A model generated the notes under the pieces. That model was not told the origin of the DNA and ran no database searches. It worked only from the letters and a program-made list of their open reading frames with translations. A stretch of 64,000 bases of DNA from an uncultured Oscillospiraceae bacterium (GTDB lineage: Bacteria > Bacillota > Clostridia > Oscillospirales > Oscillospiraceae), in the NCBI GenBank assembly GCA_947632175.1, contig CANROC010000001.1, positions 186,001 to 250,000 on the forward strand. The letters are read 5' to 3'. This document shows, piece by piece, positions 58,100-64,000 of the stretch; the first letter of the stretch is position 1, and every line of letters begins with the position of its first letter. Position numbers and translations under genes: made by a program.

Positions 58100-59353
58100 T
58101 TAATACAGGGGAAACCTCGCGCACAGCTCGTTGACCGTCCGCCGCGTCTCCTCCGCCGTGCCCTCGTAGTCGTGGGCGGTGGCGGCGATGCAGCGGGCGA
58201 CGGTCTTCATCTCGTCCTCCTTAAAGCCCCGGGTGGTGACGGCGGGGGTGCCGATGCGGATGCCGCTGGTGACGAAGGGCTTCTCCGGGTCATTGGGGAT
58301 GGCGTTCTTGTTGACGGTGATGTAGACGCTGTCCAGGCGCTTCTCCAGCGTCTTGCCGGTGACGCCGGTGCCCCGGAGGTCCGCCAGCATCAGGTGGTTA
58401 TCCGTGCCGCCGGAGACGAGGTTGATACCGTTTTTCTGGAGCTCGTCCGCCAGAACGGCGGCGTTTTTCACGATCTGGGCCTGGTAGTCCTTAAACTCCG
58501 GCTTCAGCGCCTCGCCGAAGCAGACGGCCTTGGCGGCGATGACGTGCATCAGCGGGCCGCCCTGGGTGCCGGGGAAGATGGCCTTGTTGAACTGCTTGCC
58601 GAACTCCGGGTCCTCCGTGAGGATCATGCCGCCCCGGGGACCCCGCAGGGTCTTGTGTGTGGTGGTGGTGACCACGTGGGCGTAAGGCAGGGGGCTTTCG
58701 TGCTGGCCGGCGGCCACGAGGCCGGCGATGTGGGCCATGTCCACCATGAGATACGCCCCGCACGCGTCCGCGATCTCACGGAATTTCTTAAAGTCAATGG
58801 CCCGGGGGTACGCCGACGCGCCGGCCACGATGAGCTTGGGCTTATGCTGGAGGGCCAGGTCCATCAGCGCGTCGTAGTCGATCCGCCCCGTCTCGGCGCT
58901 GACGCCGTAGGGGACGAAGTTGAAGTATTTGCCGGAGAGGTTCACCGGGGAGCCGTGGGTCAGGTGCCCGCCCTCGGCCAGGTTCATGCCCAGCACCGTG
59001 TCGCCGGGATTCAGCAGGGCGAAGTACACGGCGGTGTTGGCCTGGGCGCCGGAGTGGGGCTGGACGTTGGCGTAGCCGGCATTGAAGAGCCGCTTGGCCC
59101 GGTCGATGGCCACCGTCTCCACCTCGTCCACGTACTCACAGCCGCCGTAGTAGCGCTTGCCGGGGTAGCCCTCCGCGTACTTGTTGGTGAGGACGCTGCC
59201 CATGGCCGCCATGACGGCGGGAGAGACGTAGTTCTCGCTGGCGATGAGCTCGATGTTGCGCTTCTGGCGCTGAAGCTCCCGGCCCATGGAGGCGGCGATC
59301 TCGGGATCGACGGTTTGGAGGTAGCCGATGGAGTCCTGAAGGTCTGAATACAT
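58100..59353 (-). CDS. glyA: Serine hydroxymethyltransferase
   Basis: 417-aa PLP enzyme converting serine and tetrahydrofolate to glycine and 5,10-methylene-THF. The PLP lysine is in [15 protein letters not shown] (around residue 230), and the N-terminal [27 protein letters not shown] is typical. Start at the ATG at 59353 with AGGAG upstream. It follows degV by 20 nt. Confidence 0.97.
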   Translation of the reverse strand: MYSDLQDSIGYLQTVDPEIAASMGRELQRQKRNIELIASENYVSPAVMAAMGSVLTNKYAEGYPGKRYYGGCEYVDEVETVAIDRAKRLFNAGYANVQPHSGAQANTAVYFALLNPGDTVLGMNLAEGGHLTHGSPVNLSGKYFNFVPYGVSAETGRIDYDALMDLALQHKPKLIVAGASAYPRAIDFKKFREIADACGAYLMVDMAHIAGLVAAGQHESPLPYAHVVTTTTHKTLRGPRGGMILTEDPEFGKQFNKAIFPGTQGGPLMHVIAAKAVCFGEALKPEFKDYQAQIVKNAAVLADELQKNGINLVSGGTDNHLMLADLRGTGVTGKTLEKRLDSVYITVNKNAIPNDPEKPFVTSGIRIGTPAVTTRGFKEDEMKTVARCIAATAHDYEGTAEETRRTVNELCARFPLY

Positions 59354-59373
59354 AGAAAATTTCTCCTGAAGCA

Positions 59374-60219
59374 TTAATTTTTGTACATGAGGATCCCCAG
59401 AGTCTTGGGGCCGCAGTGGTTGGAGATGGTGCACCCGGCCACGGCCTCCAGAAGCTCCTCAAAGGGGCACAGAGCGAGGACCTGTTCGCGGACCTGATCG
59501 ATGACCTCCCGGGGGAAGCCCTCGGACCAGGTGAGGAAGGCGCGCTTATGGTCGATGGCGTCGGGATCGGCCAGGCGGTCGGCCAGGTACTTGGGGAGGA
59601 CCTTTTCAATGGCGCCCCGGTACTTCTTCCCCACGCCCATGGCCCCGTCCTTGAGCTCAATGCAGGGCTTGAGGTTCAGGAGATTGGCCCCCATGGCCAC
59701 CAGCGGCGAGCACCGTCCGCCGGCCTTGAGGTACTCCAGCGTGTCGATGACGAAGCTCACGTCCAGCCGCTCCCGCTTCTCCTCCAGCACGGCGACGATC
59801 TCCTCCGGGCTCTTGCCCTCCTTGGCCATGTCGCAGGCGTCCAGCACCAGCAGAGCGATGCCGGTGGAGAGGTTCCGGGAGTCCACCACCCAGACGTTCC
59901 CCACCTCCTCGCCGGCGATGTTGGCGTTCTGGAAGCAGGCGGACATGGACTGGGAGATGGTGAAGTGGATGATGGCGTCGTACTCGGCCCTAAACTCCCG
60001 GAATTTCTCCAGGTAGTCCCCCACGTTCACCGCGGCGGTGTTGCCCAGCTTCCCGCCGGCGGCCTTGTGGTCGAAGATGTCCTGGGCGCGTATCTCCACC
60101 CCGTCCTTCCGGGCCACGCCGTCCATGACCACGTAAAGCGGGAAGATGTGGACGCCATACTGCTCGGCCAGCGGGGCCGGAAGATCACAGGTGCTGTCGG
60201 CGGTGATCTTGATCCTCAT
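59374..60219 (-). CDS. DegV-family fatty-acid-binding protein
   Basis: 281-aa protein of the DegV family, which binds fatty acids; some members (FakB) present them to the kinase FakA. It starts [23 protein letters not shown], with the ligand-site motifs [13 protein letters not shown] and [18 protein letters not shown]. No fakA is nearby. A TATGAT -10-like box lies about 40 nt upstream. It is co-transcribed with glyA; the reason for the pairing is unclear. Confidence 0.88.
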   Translation of the reverse strand: MRIKITADSTCDLPAPLAEQYGVHIFPLYVVMDGVARKDGVEIRAQDIFDHKAAGGKLGNTAAVNVGDYLEKFREFRAEYDAIIHFTISQSMSACFQNANIAGEEVGNVWVVDSRNLSTGIALLVLDACDMAKEGKSPEEIVAVLEEKRERLDVSFVIDTLEYLKAGGRCSPLVAMGANLLNLKPCIELKDGAMGVGKKYRGAIEKVLPKYLADRLADPDAIDHKRAFLTWSEGFPREVIDQVREQVLALCPFEELLEAVAGCTISNHCGPKTLGILMYKN

Positions 60220-60440
60220 AGGTGTGCCCTCCCGGTATTAAAATATCGATGGACCCATCATACCACATCACCGGGGAAAAGAATAGAGGTTAAATGAACA
60301 AATTTTCGAAAAATGTCTCGATTTTGCTATGGCGAATAGACGCAAAAATTTGCGGGGCGATGTAACCTTTTCCGCTATACTGATCCACCCCGGTTTCGTC
60401 AGAAACTTCTGGGCCAAAGCCGGGGAGTTTTCCTTGCCGC

Positions 60441-60644
60441 TTATGTATCCTTGGAGCGCCGTTCTTTCCTCTCAAAATTTCTGCCCCGCCGAAAGCCGTA
60501 ATTGTAACACGCCGCCATGGCGATACAAATGTCGTTCCTGTAACCCAAAAAGGCGAAAAGCTCCGTGACCAGAAGCTTATAGCGGCCCGGCGGGTTGGCA
60601 TCCAATTGCGTTTTCACCCATGCGTCATCTAATGCGCGGCTCAT
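60441..60644 (-). CDS. Small protein with YNYGFRRGRN motif, copy 2
   Basis: 67-aa protein homologous to the one at 26479. It starts MSRALDDAWVKTQLDANPPGRY behind AGAGGGG and ends ACYNYGFRRGRNFERKERRSKDT. The 10-residue core is identical in both copies although the N-terminal halves have diverged strongly, which points to selection on the C-terminal block. It is divergent from the XRE gene at 60741. The 220 nt between this gene and degV hold no gene. Confidence 0.75.
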   Translation of the reverse strand: MSRALDDAWVKTQLDANPPGRYKLLVTELFAFLGYRNDICIAMAACYNYGFRRGRNFERKERRSKDT

Positions 60645-60659
60645 AAAACCCCTCTGAAC

Positions 60660-60720
60660 ACGACATGATATGTCGTTTTCATTTCCTCCATAGTATGACA
60701 TACTATGTCGTGTTTGTCAA
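60660..60720 (-). promoter_or_regulatory. Promoter and paired operators of module copy 2
   Basis: Facing the small gene: TTGACA (plus 60715-60720), a 17-nt spacer and CATACT (60692-60697). One 7-3-7 site (ATGACAT-ACT-ATGTCGT, 60695-60711) covers the spacer. A second, perfect site (ACGACAT-GAT-ATGTCGT, 60660-60676) starts 15 nt past the -10 box, exactly the geometry seen in copy 1. Confidence 0.87.
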
Positions 60721-60740
60721 GAGAGATCGGAGGAATTTTT

Positions 60741-60959
60741 ATGTTTCACGAAAGGCTCAAGGAGGCGCGGCAAAAGGCGGGGCTGACCCAGCAGCAGGCG
60801 GCGGAGGCGCTGAACCTCTCGGTCCGCTCCTACCAGCGCTACGAGGCCGTCAACGGCCAATGCGACCCGCCCCTGGCCACCCTCGTCCAAATGGCCGACC
60901 TGTTCCACGTCTCCATCGACTGGCTTTTGTGCCGGGATCACGCACAGTCGGACACCTGA
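60741..60959 (+). CDS. XRE-family repressor of divergent small-protein module, copy 2
   Basis: 72-aa HTH protein: MFHERLKEARQKAGLTQQQAAEALNLSVRSYQRYEAVNGQCDPPLATLVQMADLFHVSIDWLLCRDH. Homologous to the regulator at 26175. CGGAGG lies 7 nt before the ATG at 60741. The two regulators have different recognition helices (LLGISLNGYQKYE, ALNLSVRSYQRYE) and correspondingly different operator half-sites, so each probably controls only its own module. Confidence 0.87.
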   Translation: MFHERLKEARQKAGLTQQQAAEALNLSVRSYQRYEAVNGQCDPPLATLVQMADLFHVSIDWLLCRDHAQSDT

Positions 60960-61790
60960 TCCTCTAATGACCTCCGGGTGCGCTTGTCGATACCGCCCTG
61001 TCATCCAACGCTCGCTGCCCCCCTGCCCCCCTCCTACGAGGAGGGGGCTTGAAAAGGTTTGCGCCTGCGGCGCAGGCTCGATTTCTTGCGCCGGAGGCGC
61101 AATGGAATATAAGCGCGGCGAAGCCGCAACCTTATTCCCCTTGACCCCTTTTTCGGAAAAAGGGGTGGCCCCGCAGGGCCGGGGTATTCGAGCCCGTGGA
61201 GCGTAACGGATGTTTCCGGTAAACGAAACCTACTGCGTGCGGGCCGCCAGGAGTGGCGGCCCCTACAAGGTGCGTTGTCGGAACGGTTCCGGAAATTCGC
61301 GCCCGCTCCCGTCCCAGGGCCCCCTCCTCGTAGGAGGGGGGCAGGGGGGCAGCGAGCGTTGGATGACAGAGCGGTTCCGGCAAATTGAACCAGCTCCATT
61401 TACGCCGTAGGGGTCGCCGTCCTCGGCGACCCGCGTTGCAGGGCTTGAATTGCCCCCTGTCAACGCCGTAGGGGTCGCCGTCCTCGGCGACCCGCGTTGC
61501 GATAACCTCCCATGTCGGTTGAACGGAATAACCTCCCACATCCCCCGTAGGGGCGGACCCATGTGTCCGCCCGTGGCACGTTGCGGGATGGGAACGGTTC
61601 CGATAAAACGGAAAACGTCGGTTATCGGGGGCCATGGGCCGCTGTGGGCAGCGGCCCGTACGGCGTTGTTCGATGCGGGTCAATTGTCGATGGGTGGGTC
61701 GCCGTCCCCGGCGGCCCCTACGGCGGCGACGGGAATCAAATCTGCGGCGCAAGCCGCAACCCTTTCCCCGCCGCCGCAATACCCCCCACA
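60960..61790. repeat. Intergenic hairpin mosaic (module 2 / rpmA, convergent)
   Basis: No gene. Units: CCCCTCCTACGAGGAGGGGG (61029), GCGCCTGCGGCGC (61068), the TTTTTCGGAAAAAGGGG block (61148), GGGCCGCC-AGGAGT (61240), CCCCTCCTCGTAGGAGGGGG (61319), two GGGGTCGCC-GTCCTC-GGCGACCC hairpins 61 nt apart (about 61408 and 61469), the GGGCGGACCCATGTGTCC hairpin (61553), GGGCCGCT-GTGGGC-AGCGGCCC (61636-61657) and GGGTCGCC-GTCCCC (61697). Confidence 0.8.
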
Positions 61791-61824
61791 AAAAACCGCC
61801 GGGGCGCTTTTGCGTCCCGGCGTT
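61791..61824 (-). terminator. Terminator after rpmA
   Basis: CGCCGGGACGC pairs with GCGCCCCGGCG (one mismatch) around AAAA on the minus strand, followed by GTTTTTTG. Confidence 0.82.
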
Positions 61825-61831
61825 GGCTTTT

Positions 61832-62095
61832 TCAGTTGGCGGCTTCCTCGTAGACGGAGACCTGCTTGCGCTCACGGTTGATGTGCTCGAAGCGGACCTT
61901 GCCGGAGACCTTGGCGTAGAGGGTGTTGTCGGAGCCCATGCCTACGTTGTTGCCGGCGTGGATCTTGGTGCCGCGCTGGCGGACGAGGATGTTGCCCGCG
62001 AGGACGTACTGCCCGTCGGCGCGCTTGACGCCCAGGCGTTTGGACTCGGAATCGCGGCCGTTCTTGGTGGAGCCCATTCCTTTTTTATGTGCCAT
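61832..62095 (-). CDS. rpmA: 50S ribosomal protein L27
   Basis: 87-aa ribosomal protein starting [29 protein letters not shown]. Most Firmicutes make L27 with a short N-terminal extension removed by the protease Prp, whose gene sits between rplU and rpmA. Here the protein starts directly at the mature end, with GGAGGTG at the right distance from the ATG, and only 41 nt separate it from rplU, leaving no room for prp. Confidence 0.97.
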   Translation of the reverse strand: MAHKKGMGSTKNGRDSESKRLGVKRADGQYVLAGNILVRQRGTKIHAGNNVGMGSDNTLYAKVSGKVRFEHINRERKQVSVYEEAAN

Positions 62096-62136
62096 GTGTG
62101 TTACACCTCCGATTTAGTGGGTTGAGTACGGATCAC

Positions 62137-62451
62137 TTACGCGTTGATGGCGTCGACGGTGATCTTGGTGTAGGGCTGACGGTGGCCCTGCTTACGGCGA
62201 TAGTTCTTCTTGGGGCGCATCTTGTAGACGATGATCTTCTTGCCCCTGCCGGTCTTCACCGCGGTGGCGGTGACGGTGGCGCCCTCGACTACGGGCGTGC
62301 CGATGGTGGCGGTGCCGTCGTCGTTGAAGATGGCGAGGACCTTGTCGAAGGTGACGGTCTGGCCGTCCTCCACGCCCAGCTTCTCCACGAAGAGCGTGTC
62401 GCCGGGGTTCACGCGGTACTGCCTGCCGCAGGCTTCAATGATGGCTGTCAT
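62137..62451 (-). CDS. rplU: 50S ribosomal protein L21
   Basis: 104-aa ribosomal protein: [29 protein letters not shown], ending [28 protein letters not shown]. It heads the rplU-rpmA pair. An AAGAGGTG site precedes the ATG. Confidence 0.97.
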   Translation of the reverse strand: MTAIIEACGRQYRVNPGDTLFVEKLGVEDGQTVTFDKVLAIFNDDGTATIGTPVVEGATVTATAVKTGRGKKIIVYKMRPKKNYRRKQGHRQPYTKITVDAINA

Positions 62452-62532
62452 ATGGTTTCACCTCTTAAAAAATAGAGACTCGCTCTCGCAGGCGTATCTT
62501 AAAGATACTTTTCGGCTCAGCTCAAAGCGGCT
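62452..62532 (-). promoter_or_regulatory. Leader of rplU (possible L21 leader)
   Basis: An 81-nt untranslated leader has an AAGTATCTTTAAGATACGCC stem-loop (GTATCTT/AAGATAC) and an AGAG-rich segment. Many Firmicutes carry an L21-leader RNA here; I see a compatible stem but cannot confirm the family. Confidence 0.4.
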
Positions 62533-62537
62533 TATCA

Positions 62538-62566
62538 ATTATAATCTCAATTTTTGCGTAAGTCAA
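62538..62566 (-). promoter_or_regulatory. Promoter of rplU-rpmA
   Basis: Minus-strand TTGACT (plus 62561-62566), a 17-nt spacer and TATAAT (62538-62543). Confidence 0.85.
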
Positions 62567-62668
62567 CACTTTTTTCATGAGAAACCGGGAAAAATAACGG
62601 CCAAACAGACTTGGTCTTTGGGCGGGGCGACAAATTCGTGAAAAAAATGTGAATTGGCAATTCCTCAC

Positions 62669-62697
62669 TTGACAGACCGGCCTAATGGTGGTAAAGT
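62669..62697 (+). promoter_or_regulatory. Promoter of hrcA-grpE
   Basis: TTGACA (62669-62674), a 17-nt spacer and TAAAGT (62692-62697), directly followed by the CIRCE operator. Confidence 0.75.
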
Positions 62698-62701
62698 AGC
62701 G

Positions 62702-62728
62702 TTGGCACTCGGGAATGGAGAGTGCTAA
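62702..62728 (+). promoter_or_regulatory. CIRCE operator (HrcA-binding site)
   Basis: TTGGCACTC (62702-62710), 9 nt, GAGTGCTAA (62720-62728). One change from the consensus TTAGCACTC-N9-GAGTGCTAA. Placed at the start of transcription, it allows HrcA to repress its own operon until heat shock. Confidence 0.95.
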
Positions 62729-62742
62729 AAGGCGGTGAGGAT

Positions 62743-63810
62743 ATGGAGCTCTCCCAGCGGCAAAAGAGGATCCTGCGGGCGGTGGTGGAGGAATACATCG
62801 ATTCCGCCGAGCCCGTGGGCAGCCGGACGGTCCAGCAGCGGGCGGCCCTCACCTGCTCCCCCGCCACCATCCGCAACGAGCTTGCGGAGCTGACACGGGA
62901 GGGATACCTGGAGCAGCCCCACACCTCCGCGGGGCGCGTGCCCACCGCCAAGGGATACCGGCTCTACGTCAACGAGCTCATGCGTGAGCGGGCGCTGACG
63001 GACGACGAGACGGAGGCCATCAACCAAAAGCTCCAGACCCGCATGGCCCAGCTTGACAAGCTCATCGAGGACGTGGGCCGCATGGCCACGGAGCTCACCA
63101 GCTACCCGGCCCTCACCATCTCCGCCGCCGCGGCGGTGACGGTGAAGCGCTTCGACCTCATCTATCTCGACCAGAACTCCTTCATCATCGTGCTCCTCCT
63201 CACCGGGGACACGGTGAAGAACAAGCTGGTGCATCTGCCTTTCTCCTTCTCCCAGAACACCCTCCAGCGCCTGTCGGCGGTGTTCAACGCCTCTTTCACC
63301 GGCATCGGCGAGGAGGCTGTTACGGCGGAGCTCATCGATTCCGCCGAGCGCGCCGCCGGGGACACCATGGGCCTCACCAGCGTCATCGCCAGCTTCGTCA
63401 TCGAGACGCTGGCCACCGCCGGCGGCGGGGCCAACGTGTCCGGGGAGGCCAATCTTCTGAAGCTCCCGGAGTTCAAGGACCCCGACAAGGCCCACCGGCT
63501 CATCAACTACCTCTCCGACACGGCCAACCTTGCGAAGCTGCCGGGGAGCACGGATTTCGGGGACGTGAAGGTGCTCATCGGGCCGGAGAACGCGGCATTG
63601 GAGCTCAAAGACTCCAGCGTGGTGCTGGCAAGCTACAACGCCGGGGACAACATGCGGGGCATCATCGGCGTGGTGGGCCCCACCAGAATGGACTATTCCG
63701 CCGTAGCGGCGAAGCTCAGCTATATCGCCGGGGGGCTCTCGAAGCTCCTGGCCGGCGGCGCGCCGCCCAGCGGCTACGGAAAGCTGATGATCAAAGGAGA
63801 TGACAAGTGA
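62743..63810 (+). CDS. hrcA: Heat-inducible transcription repressor HrcA
   Basis: 355-aa repressor of class I heat-shock genes. The winged-helix DNA-binding domain (1-75, LSQRQKRILRAVVEEYIDSAEPVGSRTV) is followed by the GAF-like and dimerisation domains. Start at the ATG at 62743, 14 nt after the CIRCE box; the GGTGAGG site overlaps that spacer. Its TGA overlaps the grpE ATG by one base. htpG at 1.5 kb has no CIRCE box, so only this operon is an HrcA target in the window. Confidence 0.97.
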   Translation: MELSQRQKRILRAVVEEYIDSAEPVGSRTVQQRAALTCSPATIRNELAELTREGYLEQPHTSAGRVPTAKGYRLYVNELMRERALTDDETEAINQKLQTRMAQLDKLIEDVGRMATELTSYPALTISAAAAVTVKRFDLIYLDQNSFIIVLLLTGDTVKNKLVHLPFSFSQNTLQRLSAVFNASFTGIGEEAVTAELIDSAERAAGDTMGLTSVIASFVIETLATAGGGANVSGEANLLKLPEFKDPDKAHRLINYLSDTANLAKLPGSTDFGDVKVLIGPENAALELKDSSVVLASYNAGDNMRGIIGVVGPTRMDYSAVAAKLSYIAGGLSKLLAGGAPPSGYGKLMIKGDDK

Positions 63811-64000
63811 TGGACAAGAAGGAAAAGAACGAAAAGGAACAGGAGACGCCGGCCCCCGAGACGCCTGATACGGAGAAAGCGGAGGCCGCCGAGGCGCCCA
63901 AGGCCGAGGAGAAGAAGGAGCCCACCCCGGAGGAGCTGCTGGCGGCGGAGAAGGACAAGTACCTGCGGCTCTACGCCGAGTATGACAACTACCGCAAGCG
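63810..64000 (+). CDS. grpE: GrpE nucleotide exchange factor (partial, cut by window end)
   Basis: The first 63 residues are seen: MDKKEKNEKEQETPAPETP, a charged disordered start, then TPEELLAAEKDKYLRLYAEYDNYRKR, the beginning of the GrpE coiled-coil. It acts with DnaK/DnaJ, which should follow beyond the window. Confidence 0.93.
   Translation, partial: MDKKEKNEKEQETPAPETPDTEKAEAAEAPKAEEKKEPTPEELLAAEKDKYLRLYAEYDNYRK

Noticed and set aside
60290-60601. A 103-codon open frame on the minus strand between the small module and degV
   Set aside because: It overlaps the 67-aa gene in another frame, has no ribosome site and no recognisable content.

Overview
The window looks like chromosome from a GC-rich, endospore-forming member of the Clostridia, most like the Oscillospiraceae/Oscillibacter-Flavonifractor type; this placement is inferred from gene content. 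It carries sporulation genes (spoIVB, spoVAD, spoVAE), a leucine T-box, HrcA/CIRCE, an L10 leader, a six-subunit Rnf complex and sigma-A-like promoters with near-consensus hexamers. No tRNA, rRNA, insertion sequence or CRISPR array is seen.

Layout. 0.3-3.5 kb (+): thrH, mntP, htpG. 3.7-16.7 kb (-): a branched-chain amino acid operon, leuA-ilvB-ilvN-ilvC-ilvD-leuC-leuD-leuB-(DUF815 ATPase)-ilvA-ridA, read from one promoter and a leucine T-box at 16.4-16.7 kb. 16.8-26.7 kb: small regulators, a cell-wall peptidase, spoIVB, rplJL with an L10 leader, and an MBOAT/SGNH O-acylation pair. 27.6-37.5 kb (-): a nitrogen-assimilation operon, glnA-ANTAR regulator-gltB-gltD-amtB::glnK fusion. 37.7-40.9 kb: a phage-type DUF6291 protein, a membrane-anchored XRE regulator and dapF. 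41.0-46.0 kb (-): rnfCDGEAB. 46.1-48.9 kb: ruvX, then rpmG-secE-nusG-rplK-rplA. 49.1-53.3 kb: an XRE/secreted-protein pair and a GntR-ABC cassette. 53.9-60.2 kb: spoVAD-spoVAE, an unusual guaB and degV-glyA. 60.4-64 kb: a small XRE module, rplU-rpmA and hrcA-grpE (grpE is cut by the window end).

Three kinds of structure are not explained by ordinary genes. (1) A divergent two-gene module, an XRE repressor plus a 67-68 aa protein ending in a YNYGFRRGRN motif, occurs twice (26.2-26.7 and 60.4-61.0 kb). Both copies share the same operator layout, including a 7-3-7 palindrome exactly 15 nt past the -10 box. (2) A structured element lies just after the stop codons of htpG, rplL and guaB; its stems keep pairing while their sequence changes. 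(3) Long mosaics of hairpin units fill nearly every large intergenic gap, mostly between converging genes, and one unit type contains nested insertions.

Functional links: IlvA makes reactive enamines that RidA clears, and both close the BCAA operon. GlnA/GltBD and the Amt-GlnK fusion form one ammonium uptake and assimilation route, probably tuned by the ANTAR protein through leader hairpins. Rnf couples ferredoxin and NAD to an ion gradient.
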